Positions 7,558 through 15,628 of a DNA stretch of 64,000 nt are shown piece after piece. The translations under genes and the position numbers were made by a program. This DNA is from Azospirillum brasilense (lineage in GTDB: Bacteria > Pseudomonadota > Alphaproteobacteria > Azospirillales > Azospirillaceae), in the NCBI RefSeq assembly GCF_007827815.1, contig NZ_VITH01000001.1, positions 682,001 through 746,000 of the forward strand, in the 5' to 3' direction. The notes below the pieces were generated by a model, which saw only the letters and a list, made by a program, of their open reading frames with translations, ran no database searches and was not told the DNA's origin. The stretch's first letter is position 1. The number at the start of each line of letters is the position of its first letter.

Positions 7558-9510
7558 ATGCCTGCCGCCTCCTGGGTTCCCACTTCGGCCGCCACCGTCT
7601 ACGGGTTGACCGCCGCCAACCGACCCGCCACCGACATCGACGGCGGCCCGCTGGGATGCGATCCCGCCCTGCCACGGACCGGCATCGTGACGGCGCCCCA
7701 GGCGATTTCCGATCCGTCCCTGACACCCATCCTGTCGGGGGCCAAATGGGGCACCACCCAGGCCGCGGCTCCGGTCACCCTCACCTATTCCTTCTATGAG
7801 AACGGCGGTCCCGCCGTCGCCACCGCGGGGGTCAATCCGGCCCCACTGGGCGCGGCCTTCCGCGACGCCATCCGTGGCGCGCTGGCCGGCATCGCCGATG
7901 TCGCCAACGTCCGTTTCGTGGAGATCACCGAGGCGGCGACGGGCGGCCCGCTCGGCGCTCCCGGCGCGTCGGGCGCGCTGGTCGGCCATCTGCGCTTCAT
8001 CGACGACGCCCGGCTGGACAACGATCCGGGCATGCCCGCCTACGCCATCGGTCCGTCCGCCTCGACCCTGTCCAGTGGTCTGGTTGCCTTCGATTCCGAC
8101 CGCGTCGACGCCGCCAGCGGCGCTGGATACGCGCGGATTCTCCGGGAGATCGGGCGCGCCCTCGGCCTCACCGACAGCTTCGAGCCCGGCGATGCGCCTG
8201 CGGCCGGCAACGATCCGCGGGCGGAGAACGGCGTGTGGAGCACGGGTTGGACGATGATGTCGGTCACGCCACCAGCCTCCCGCCTGCCAGCCGGCACGGC
8301 GTTCAACCCAGTCGGGCCGATGGCGGCGGACATCCAGGTGCTGCAGTCCTGGTATGGGGCCAACCTGAGCACGCGTACCGGGGACGACGTCTACCGCATC
8401 GACGGTCCGCTCGCGGGAGCGGCGATCTGGGACGCCGGTGGAACCGATACACTGGACGCCTCCGCTGCGTCGAGCGGTCTGCACATCGATCTCTCATCCA
8501 ATGAGATCAACGGCAACGCCGTCATCGCCAAGGGCATCAGCATTGAAAACGCCATCGGCGGGGCCGGCAACGACACCATCTTCGGGTCGTTCTCCAGCCC
8601 TATCCATCTGGTCAATGGCACACTTCTTCCCGGCAGCGCCAACAATCGCCTCGACGGCGGACCGGGCAACGACGACATCATGGCGGGGTCCGGCGACGAC
8701 ACGCTGATCGGCGGAACGGGCAGCAACGTGCTCGACGGGAGCCTCGGGTACGACACCGCGGTCTATGGCGCCGCCTCGACCGACGCCTATGCCTATAGCC
8801 TGCACGGTACCCTGTTCCTGTCGATTCCCAAGCTGGGCATCAGCGACCGGCTGCACGGGATCGAACAACTGTCATTCACCGACCGCAGCGTCGCCGTCGC
8901 GGACGCCACATCGATCCTGCGGTCCCCCCTTCCCAATCCCGTCAAGGAGCCTCCGGTTCCCGTGCCCATCGATCCCGCGCGCCGCCTTTCGATCACCCGC
9001 GGCGGGGTCAGCACCGAAATCGCGATGGATCGCTACTCCGGCCCGGTGAGTTGGCTTCACAACAGCCACATCGGCCAGAACGACAGCGAGGCGATGCGCG
9101 GGACGGAGCGTGCCGACTTCATCAACACGGTGGGCGGCGACGACGCGGTGGACGGCAGCGGCGGCGACGACGTGCTGGACGGCGGTCTCGGCTCCAACTT
9201 CCTGACCGGCGGGAACGGCAGCGACACCTTCTTCGTGGATGGGCGCGGCGGCGTCACCTGGTCGACGGTGACCGACCTGGAGGCGGGGGAATGGGTCACC
9301 GCCTGGGGCTGGAAGGAAGGGACGTCCAAACTGACCTGGGCCGAGATGGCCGGCGCGGAGAGCGCGAAGGGCGTCACCGCGCACATCGACCTCGACAGCA
9401 ACGGCAGCATCGACATGAGCATGACCATCGCCGGAAAGTCCCTCGGCGCGATTTTCGTCACACCCGGAGAGGTCGGCGGCTCCAGCTACCTCGCCTTCGC
9501 CCTCAAATGA
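7558..9510 (+). CDS. Serralysin-like RTX protein lacking the zinc-binding histidines (pseudo-peptidase)
   Basis: A 650-residue, probably type I-secreted protein. Residues 1-270 resemble a serralysin (M10B) catalytic domain, including the C-terminal part of that domain (MAADIQVLQSWYGANLSTRTGDDVY). Where serralysins have HExxHxxGxxH, this protein reads REIGRALGLTD: R196, R200 and D206 replace all three zinc-ligand histidines, while E197 and G203 remain. A possible Met-turn (WTMMSV) follows. RTX calcium-binding nonapeptides occur near residues 334-341, 366-390 and 526-560. The last ~60 residues lack cysteine and end in aliphatic residues, as type I secretion signals do. No classical signal peptide is present and no exporter genes are nearby. 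It is probably catalytically dead, with a binding or structural role. Confidence 0.8.
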   Translation: MPAASWVPTSAATVYGLTAANRPATDIDGGPLGCDPALPRTGIVTAPQAISDPSLTPILSGAKWGTTQAAAPVTLTYSFYENGGPAVATAGVNPAPLGAAFRDAIRGALAGIADVANVRFVEITEAATGGPLGAPGASGALVGHLRFIDDARLDNDPGMPAYAIGPSASTLSSGLVAFDSDRVDAASGAGYARILREIGRALGLTDSFEPGDAPAAGNDPRAENGVWSTGWTMMSVTPPASRLPAGTAFNPVGPMAADIQVLQSWYGANLSTRTGDDVYRIDGPLAGAAIWDAGGTDTLDASAASSGLHIDLSSNEINGNAVIAKGISIENAIGGAGNDTIFGSFSSPIHLVNGTLLPGSANNRLDGGPGNDDIMAGSGDDTLIGGTGSNVLDGSLGYDTAVYGAASTDAYAYSLHGTLFLSIPKLGISDRLHGIEQLSFTDRSVAVADATSILRSPLPNPVKEPPVPVPIDPARRLSITRGGVSTEIAMDRYSGPVSWLHNSHIGQNDSEAMRGTERADFINTVGGDDAVDGSGGDDVLDGGLGSNFLTGGNGSDTFFVDGRGGVTWSTVTDLEAGEWVTAWGWKEGTSKLTWAEMAGAESAKGVTAHIDLDSNGSIDMSMTIAGKSLGAIFVTPGEVGGSSYLAFALK

Positions 9511-9569
9511 CGGCCCGCCGGTGACGGTCGCCCGGTCCCGACCGGGCGCCCCGAACACCGCGTGGTGGC

Positions 9570-10049
9570 TCAGGGAAGCTGCGCGTAAGCGCCGCGGAAA
9601 TAGAGCAGCGGCTTCCCGTCCTCGCTGCCGGACAGACGGCGCACGCGGCCCACGATGATGACGTGGTCGCCGCCGTCATAGACATGCTCGCGGTCGCATT
9701 CCAGGCTGGCGAGGCAGCCGGTGAGGATCGGCACGCCGCTGTCCCAGCGCTCCACCCCCACCCCGTCCCAGCGCTCCTGAAGATCGCGACGCGAGAAGCG
9801 GTTGGACAGCTCCGCCTGCCCTTCGGCCAGGATGTTCACCGCGAAGGACGGCGCGATGGTGAAGGCTTCGAACGACATGGCCGCCCGGCCCAGGCAGAAC
9901 TGCACCAGCGGCGGGTCGAGCGACACCGAGGAGAAGGAGTTCACGGTCACGCCGATCGGCTCGCCGTCTGGTGCGACGGTGGTGACCACGGCGATGCCGG
10001 TGGCGAAGCATCCGAGGGCGTTGCGGAAGGCCCGAGAATCGATGGTCAT
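9570..10049 (-). CDS. Flavin reductase family protein (FMN-dependent)
   Basis: A 159-residue member of the flavin reductase-like split-barrel family (RutF/HpaC type), which reduces FMN or FAD with NAD(P)H to feed two-component monooxygenases. Visible hallmarks are FRNALGCFATGIAVVTT at the N-terminus, GVTVNSFSSVSLDPPLVQFCL for flavin binding, and the C-terminal HVIIVGRV and LLYFRGAY. No partner monooxygenase is nearby, so its electron acceptor is unknown. It is transcribed away from motB across a 227-base divergent region and converges with the RTX gene. Confidence 0.88.
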   Translation of the reverse strand: MTIDSRAFRNALGCFATGIAVVTTVAPDGEPIGVTVNSFSSVSLDPPLVQFCLGRAAMSFEAFTIAPSFAVNILAEGQAELSNRFSRRDLQERWDGVGVERWDSGVPILTGCLASLECDREHVYDGGDHVIIVGRVRRLSGSEDGKPLLYFRGAYAQLP

Positions 10050-10276
10050 GGCGGCCTGTGTGGGCTCGTCGGTTATTGGGGCGAGGGTGCGGCGGCGAAA
10101 CAGCGGGATTAACCCAGCCGGACCGTCGGTGCAAGCCGCATCTGCCCCGACGCCTCCGGAAGCGGCCGGAAGCAGCCCCCAGCCGCATTAAATGGATCTT
10201 AAGGATAACACTCCACCCTTCGGGTGTCCGCACGGACCGCGAATTCCCGACCACAAGGCCCACTCAGCAAGGCTTC

Positions 10277-11338
10277 ATGTCAGCGAACCCGTCCGGCGGC
10301 GAACAGCCGATCATCATCAAGAAGAAGAAGGGTGGCCATGGCGGCCACCATGGCGGCGCCTGGAAAGTCGCCTACGCCGACTTCGTGACGGCGATGATGG
10401 CCTTCTTCCTGCTGCTGTGGCTGCTCAACGTCACCACGTCGGACCAGCGCAAGGGCATCGCGGACTATTTCTCGCCCAGCTCGGTCAGCCGCGAAACCTC
10501 CGGGTCCGGCGGCATGCTGGGTGGGCGCACCATCACGGCGCCCGGCGCCCAGATGTCCCCCTCCTCCCCGATGTCGGCCGACGTCCCGGTCTCCGGCCCA
10601 CCCGGCAATTCGACCCAGGAGGACGAGGAGGCGAACGACCCGACCGACGCCGCCCCGCCGCCGCCCGCCTCGACCGCCGAGCAGAAGTCCAACGAATCGC
10701 GGCTCGACTACCAGAAGCGGCTGGAGGAACAGGCCAAGCAGCTCGGCATTCCCGGCCAGAAGCCGGGCGAGCGGCTGTCCGACTTCGCGGAACGGGTGAA
10801 GGAGGGCGGCGAGAAGCTGCAGGACGCCCAGAAGGAGGCCCGCCAGTTCCAGCAGGCCGCCACCGAGATCCGCCAGGCCATCCAGTCCGTGCCGGAGCTG
10901 GAGCCGCTGGCCCAGAACCTGATGATCGACCAGACGCCGGAAGGCCTGCGCATCCAGATCGTCGACCAGGACCGCGTCTCGATGTTCCCCGGCGGGTCCG
11001 GCCAGATGTACCCGCAGACCCGCCAACTCGTCATGCAGGTGGCCAAGGCGCTCGCCAAGCTGCCCAACAAGCTGTCGATCAGCGGCCACACCGACGGCAT
11101 CCCCTTCACCTCCGGGGCCGGGCGCGACAACTGGGACCTCTCCACCGAACGCGCCAACGCCACCCGCCGCGCCCTGATCGCCGGCGGCATCCCGGAGGAG
11201 CGCTTCCAGGACGTGATCGGCCGCGCCGACCGCGACCTGCTGGTGCCCGACCAGCCGGGCAGCCCGCGCAACCGCCGCATCAGCATGGTGCTGCTGCGCG
11301 AAAGCAAGACCACACCCCCGCCCGCCGCGACGAACTGA
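10277..11338 (+). CDS. motB: Flagellar motor stator protein MotB
   Basis: MotB anchors the stator to peptidoglycan and forms the proton channel with MotA in the inner membrane. The 353-residue protein starts with a basic, Gly/His-rich cytoplasmic segment. One transmembrane helix (residues 32-53) carries the proton-binding D35 in YADFVTAMMAFFLLLWLLN. A proline/glutamate-rich periplasmic linker follows. The OmpA-like domain lies near residues 240-345, with the peptidoglycan-contact motif SGHTDG, then NWDLSTERA and NRRISMVLL. An upstream extension of the frame to 10058 is non-coding in character. motA is not in the window, which is common in alphaproteobacteria. Confidence 0.95.
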   Translation: MSANPSGGEQPIIIKKKKGGHGGHHGGAWKVAYADFVTAMMAFFLLLWLLNVTTSDQRKGIADYFSPSSVSRETSGSGGMLGGRTITAPGAQMSPSSPMSADVPVSGPPGNSTQEDEEANDPTDAAPPPPASTAEQKSNESRLDYQKRLEEQAKQLGIPGQKPGERLSDFAERVKEGGEKLQDAQKEARQFQQAATEIRQAIQSVPELEPLAQNLMIDQTPEGLRIQIVDQDRVSMFPGGSGQMYPQTRQLVMQVAKALAKLPNKLSISGHTDGIPFTSGAGRDNWDLSTERANATRRALIAGGIPEERFQDVIGRADRDLLVPDQPGSPRNRRISMVLLRESKTTPPPAATN

Positions 11339-11536
11339 TACCAAAGCCGATGCGGCGCTGGTACCAAGGCGTTAGTTCTTTGCCTTTGAACGTACCCCTT
11401 CTTGTTTTGTCGATGCGCCGCACAACGCGGGGAATGTTTGCCCTGTTCAAATGGCGAAGCGATGGTTCATACTTCGCGGCAGACACCATTGCCACACGGC
11501 ATCGGTCAATCAAGGGCGTTAGCTGCGGGGGAGTCT

Positions 11537-13036
11537 GTGAGCGTACCCGAAGGCAAGGCGAATGACCTTTTGACGAACTATGATCCCGGCCTTTACTACG
11601 ACGAATTGTTCGGAGGCCGTGATTATCCAGCCGAGCACTCGGCGCTGATCCGGCAGAGACTGGCCGGTCTGAACTTCGGGGATTTGTTGAGGCGGTCGCA
11701 GGACGCCGAACGTGAACTGTACAATCTGGGCATCACCTTCCTCGTTTATTCGAACAAGGACGCGGTGGACCGGATTCTTCCCTTCGACATCATTCCCCGG
11801 GTGATCTCGGCCAAGGAATGGGCGCATCTGGAGGCGGGAATCACCCAGCGCGTCACGGCGCTGAACCTGTTCCTCCACGACATCTACCACGACCAGAAGA
11901 TCCTGAAGGACGGGGTGATCCCCGCCGACCTCGTGCTGGGCAACGGCTGCTTCCGGCCGCAGATGGTCGGGCTGGACGTGCCGTTCGACACCTACATCCA
12001 CATCATGGGCACAGACCTCGTCCGCGACCGCGAAGGGACCTTCCGCGTGCTGGAGGACAACGGGCGCGTGCCGTCCGGCGTGTCCTACGTGGTCGAGAAC
12101 CGCCATATGATGCAGCGCGTGTTCCCGGACCTGATGCAGGACATCGGCATCCGCCCGGTGGACAATTACGGGCACAAGCTGCTCGACGCGATGATGGAGA
12201 TCGCGCCGCAGGACGTCGCCGACCCGCAGGTCGTGCTGCTGTCCCCCGGTTCCTACAACTCCGCCTATTTCGAGCACATCTTCCTGGCGCGCGAGATGGG
12301 CGTGCCGCTGGTCGAGGGCCGCGATCTGGTGGTGGAGAACGACCGCGTCTACATGAAGACCACCAACGGTCTGGCGCGGGTCGATTCGATCTACCGCCGC
12401 ATCGACGACGCCTTCCTCGACCCCAAGGCCTTCAACCCGGACAGCATGCTGGGCGTGCCGGGCATCATGGAGGCCTACCGCAAGGGCAACGTGGCGCTGG
12501 CCAACGCCATCGGCACCGGCGTGGCGGACGACAAGGCGATCTACTGCTACGTCCCGCGGATGATCAAATACTACCTGGACCAGGAGGCGATCATCCCCAA
12601 CGTGGACACGCGCATCTGCCGCGAGGCCGACGCGCTGCAGTACACGCTGGACAATCTGGACAAGCTGGTGGTGAAGCCGGTCGGCGAGGCCGGCGGCTAC
12701 GGCATCACCATCGGCCCGCGCGCCAGCAAGGAGGAGTTGGCGGATTGCCGGGCCAAGCTGCTGGCCGATCCGTCCAACTACATCAGCCAGCCGGTGGTCG
12801 ACCTGTCGGTCTGCCCCACCGTGACCGACGACGGCATCGATCCCCGCCACGTCGATCTGCGCCCCTTCGCCATCACGGGCAAGAACACCTGGGTGCTGCC
12901 CGGCGGTCTGACCCGCGTGGCGCTGAAGAAGGGCACGCTGATCGTCAACTCGTCGCAGGGCGGCGGGTCCAAGGACACCTGGGTTCTCCAGGACGGGGGG
13001 CCCCAGGATGGGTCACAGGAAGGGAGCGCGTCGTGA
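11537..13036 (+). CDS. Circularly permuted type 2 ATP-grasp protein (COG2308)
   Basis: A 499-residue protein of the circularly permuted ATP-grasp family (formerly DUF404/DUF407), predicted to ligate an amine to a carboxylate, possibly in a peptide. Recognisable blocks are YDELFGG, DIIPRVI, FLHDIYHDQKIL, VLEDNGRVPSGVSYV and the C-terminal KPVGEAGGYG with LRPFAITG. The likely start is GTG at 11537, with GGGGGAG five bases before it. An ATG at 11402 in the same frame would add 45 unlikely residues. The stop overlaps the GTG of the alpha-E gene (GTGA), the usual coupling of this pair. The substrate is unknown. Confidence 0.88.
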   Translation: MSVPEGKANDLLTNYDPGLYYDELFGGRDYPAEHSALIRQRLAGLNFGDLLRRSQDAERELYNLGITFLVYSNKDAVDRILPFDIIPRVISAKEWAHLEAGITQRVTALNLFLHDIYHDQKILKDGVIPADLVLGNGCFRPQMVGLDVPFDTYIHIMGTDLVRDREGTFRVLEDNGRVPSGVSYVVENRHMMQRVFPDLMQDIGIRPVDNYGHKLLDAMMEIAPQDVADPQVVLLSPGSYNSAYFEHIFLAREMGVPLVEGRDLVVENDRVYMKTTNGLARVDSIYRRIDDAFLDPKAFNPDSMLGVPGIMEAYRKGNVALANAIGTGVADDKAIYCYVPRMIKYYLDQEAIIPNVDTRICREADALQYTLDNLDKLVVKPVGEAGGYGITIGPRASKEELADCRAKLLADPSNYISQPVVDLSVCPTVTDDGIDPRHVDLRPFAITGKNTWVLPGGLTRVALKKGTLIVNSSQGGGSKDTWVLQDGGPQDGSQEGSAS

Positions 13037-14010
13037 ATCTGCTGGCCCGTTACGCCGAATGCATTTTCTGGATGGCGCGCTACATGGAGCGCGCCGAGAA
13101 TCTCGCCCGCATCCTGGACGTGCATGAGACCTTCGCGCGCGACACGCGGGGGATGACCAACTGGTTCTCCATCGTCCAGCTCAACGCCGACGAGAAGGAC
13201 TTCTTCAGCCGCCACGACCGCCCGACGGCGGAGGCGGTGGTCCACTACTACATGTTCGACACCCAGAACACGAACTCGCTGGTGTCCATGCTGCGCATGG
13301 CGCGGGAGAACGCCCGCGTCCTGCGCCCCTGGATCTCCACCGAGATGTGGACGCAGATCAACGTGTTCCACAACAAACTGGTGGAGATGAACGGCAAGGG
13401 CGTCGCGCTGCCCAACCTGTCCAAGGTCTGCACCTGGATCAAGGAGGAGTGCCAGACCCACACCGGAATCACCGAGGGCACCTTCTACCGCGACCAGGGC
13501 TGGTACTTCTACCAGCTCGGCAAGTACATCGAGCGGGCGGACCAGACGACCCGCCTGCTCGACATCAAGTACCACACGCTGCTGCCCTCCCCTGTCGTGG
13601 TCGGCTCCACGCTGGACATGAGCCAGTGGACGACGGTGCTGCGCTCCGCCGCCGGGTACCACGCCTTCCGGCGCGTCTACCCCCGCGGCATGTCGCCGAC
13701 CACGGTCGCCGGCTTCATGATGTTCAACGAGGGATTCCCGCGCTCCGTTGTGATGTGTGTGCGACAGATCGACGGCCTCTTGACCCGCCTGAAGTCCCGT
13801 TACACCCTGCGCAACGGCAGTGAGGCGATGGAGAAGGTGGACGAACTGCTCGGCGCGCTGTTGGCCCGCCCGATCGAAGAGGTGATCCAGCTCGGCCTGC
13901 ACGAGTATCTCGACGGCGTGCAGGCCCAACTCTGCGGGATCACTATCGAGATCGGACGCGCCTTCTTCGGCCAGGACACCGTCCCGATGACCCAGAGCCA
14001 GTCCCAGTAA
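13033..14010 (+). CDS. Alpha-E domain protein (COG2307, DUF403)
   Basis: A 325-residue, mostly helical protein of the alpha-E family, which almost always accompanies the circularly permuted ATP-grasp protein. Diagnostic motifs are RYAECIFWMARYMERAENLAR at the N-terminus, the internal repeat YFYQLGKYIERADQTTRLLD, and GYHAFRRVYPRGMSP. Paired RAD/RAE motifs at the helix ends are typical. The start is GTG at 13033, overlapping the ATP-grasp stop. The transglutaminase-like and protease genes often found with this pair elsewhere are absent here. Its role is unknown; it is inferred to be an accessory subunit of the ligase. Confidence 0.88.
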   Translation: MNLLARYAECIFWMARYMERAENLARILDVHETFARDTRGMTNWFSIVQLNADEKDFFSRHDRPTAEAVVHYYMFDTQNTNSLVSMLRMARENARVLRPWISTEMWTQINVFHNKLVEMNGKGVALPNLSKVCTWIKEECQTHTGITEGTFYRDQGWYFYQLGKYIERADQTTRLLDIKYHTLLPSPVVVGSTLDMSQWTTVLRSAAGYHAFRRVYPRGMSPTTVAGFMMFNEGFPRSVVMCVRQIDGLLTRLKSRYTLRNGSEAMEKVDELLGALLARPIEEVIQLGLHEYLDGVQAQLCGITIEIGRAFFGQDTVPMTQSQSQ

Positions 14011-14103
14011 GCTTCGTTACCGTAACCTCCGTTCAGCACCCTCTCCAGCCGCAGACCCCCAACAGCCGGCCCCCGGGCCGGTGATCCAGAAGTCAGCCAG
14101 CCG

Positions 14104-14844
14104 ATGTCGGTCATCCAGCCGCAACTCCGCCCGCTCCAGCAGTTCTTCCGGTCCGGGCCGATGCCCTGCCCCTATCTGCCGGGCCGGGTGGAGCGCAAGC
14201 TGTTTACCCGGCTGTTGGGGCCCTATTCGGCGGAGGTCAACTCCACCCTGTCGCGCGCCGGCTTCCGGCGCAGCCACGACATCGTCTACCGGCCGGTCTG
14301 CCCGAACTGCCAGGCCTGCGTCCCGGTCCGCATCCCGGTGGCCGCCTTCGTCCCCACCCGATCGCAGAAGCGGGTCCTCCGGGGCAACGGCGACCTGACG
14401 CTGGCGGAGGCGCCGGCCGCCGCCACGACGGAGCAGTACCGGCTGTTCTCGCTTTACCAGAACTCCCGCCACGGCGAATCCGACATGGCGCGCATGGCCA
14501 TGGCCGATTTCGCCGCGATGATCGACGAGGGCCGGGCCGACACCAGCCTGTTCGAGGCGCGCGACGCGGAGGGGCGGCTGGCCGGCTGCATGCTGACCGA
14601 CCGGCTGACCGACGGCTATTCCGCGGTCTACAGCTTCTACGATCCCCGCCAGGACCGCCGCAGCCTGGGCAGCTTCATGATCCTCAGCCTGCTGGAGCGC
14701 GCCCGGGCGGACGGCCTTCCCTACGTCTATCTCGGCTATTGGATCGCCCAGAGTCGCAAGATGGCCTACAAGGCCAAGTTCCGTCCGCTGGAGGCGCTGG
14801 GCCGCGACGGCTGGTTCCGCCTGCCGAACGATCCGGAAGACTGA
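14104..14844 (+). CDS. bpt: Aspartate/glutamate leucyltransferase (N-end rule, ATE1-like)
   Basis: Bpt transfers leucine from Leu-tRNA to proteins with N-terminal Asp or Glu, marking them for ClpS/ClpAP. The 246-residue length is standard. The N-terminal block has CPYLPGRVERKLFTRL, followed by FRRSHDIVYRPVCPNCQACVP with the clustered cysteines of the family. The C-terminal GNAT-like half shows VYSFYDPRQDRRSLG and YVYLGYWIAQSRKMAYKAKFRPLE. It is 93 bases downstream of the alpha-E gene on the same strand and could share its transcript. Confidence 0.93.
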   Translation: MSVIQPQLRPLQQFFRSGPMPCPYLPGRVERKLFTRLLGPYSAEVNSTLSRAGFRRSHDIVYRPVCPNCQACVPVRIPVAAFVPTRSQKRVLRGNGDLTLAEAPAAATTEQYRLFSLYQNSRHGESDMARMAMADFAAMIDEGRADTSLFEARDAEGRLAGCMLTDRLTDGYSAVYSFYDPRQDRRSLGSFMILSLLERARADGLPYVYLGYWIAQSRKMAYKAKFRPLEALGRDGWFRLPNDPED

Positions 14845-14931
14845 CCGACCGACCGCCGGATTGACTGTGATCGGAGACTATTGGGGCAATCACGTATAAA
14901 GGCTTTCAAGCTCTTGCGCTGCCGGGGCCAC

Positions 14932-14968
14932 CTGCGGAATATTGCCGCAGCAAACACCCCATGGTGTT
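14932..14968. repeat. Two short hairpins between bpt and dctQ
   Basis: CTGCGG/CCGCAG arms surround AATATTG (14932-14950). AACACC/GGTGTT arms surround CCAT (14953-14968). There is no following T-tract, so neither is a classic terminator. They could be operators or leader structures for the TRAP operon, whose first start codon is at 15069. Confidence 0.35.
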
Positions 14969-15068
14969 ACCATAAAAGATTGAACCGGCGCCCAGCGCCA
15001 CCGTTCACAGGGCAACAAAAGGAACGGACGGGGATACACCCGTTCCAAACCAACAGGGAGGCTCTCCG

Positions 15069-15608
15069 TTGAGGTTCCTGCTCCGAATCAGCGGGCTGAT
15101 CGATGCTGTCAACGACGGCGTCGGCAAACTCGTCTATTGGCTGGTGCTGGTCGCCGTGATTGTCAGCGCCGGCAACGCGACCATCCGCTACAGCCTCCAT
15201 TACAGCTCCAACGCCTGGCTTGAGCTGCAATGGTACCTGTTCTCCGCGATTTTCCTGTTGTGCTCGGGCTACACGTTCCTGCGCAACGAACACATTCGCA
15301 TCGACATCGTGCTCGGCCGCTTCTCCAGGCGCGTCCAGTGCATGGTGGACATCTTCGGGATCCTCTTCTTCCTGTTCCCGATGGCCATCCTGATCATGTG
15401 GCTCTCCTGGCCGATGTTCTGGGACAGCTTCATCACCAAGGAAATGTCGAGCGACGCCGGCGGCCTGATCCGCTGGCCGGCCAAGATCCTGGTTCCCGCC
15501 GGTTTCTTCCTGCTGACCATGCAGGCGGTGTCCGAGCTGATCAAGCGCGTCGCTTTCCTGGCCGGTCTGATTGACCAGCCCGGCGAGAAGATGCACAGCC
15601 ACTCCTAA
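15069..15608 (+). CDS. dctQ: TRAP transporter small permease DctQ
   Basis: The 179-residue small membrane subunit of a tripartite ATP-independent periplasmic (TRAP) transporter. It has four predicted transmembrane segments, including LVYWLVLVAVIVSAGNA near the N-terminus and FGILFFLFPMAILIMWL in the middle. The motif YTFLRNEHIRIDIVLGRF is typical of the family. Translation starts at TTG (15069), supported by GGGAGG at 15056-15061. dctM follows after 20 bases. The likely binding protein is encoded on the opposite strand downstream of dctM. Confidence 0.92.
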   Translation: MRFLLRISGLIDAVNDGVGKLVYWLVLVAVIVSAGNATIRYSLHYSSNAWLELQWYLFSAIFLLCSGYTFLRNEHIRIDIVLGRFSRRVQCMVDIFGILFFLFPMAILIMWLSWPMFWDSFITKEMSSDAGGLIRWPAKILVPAGFFLLTMQAVSELIKRVAFLAGLIDQPGEKMHSHS

Positions 15609-15628
15609 GAGACCGGGAACCACACACG

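Noticed and set aside
11402-11536. Upstream ATG for the ATP-grasp protein
   Set aside because: The extra 45 residues are cysteine/arginine-rich and unlike the family; GTG 11537 has a good ribosome site.
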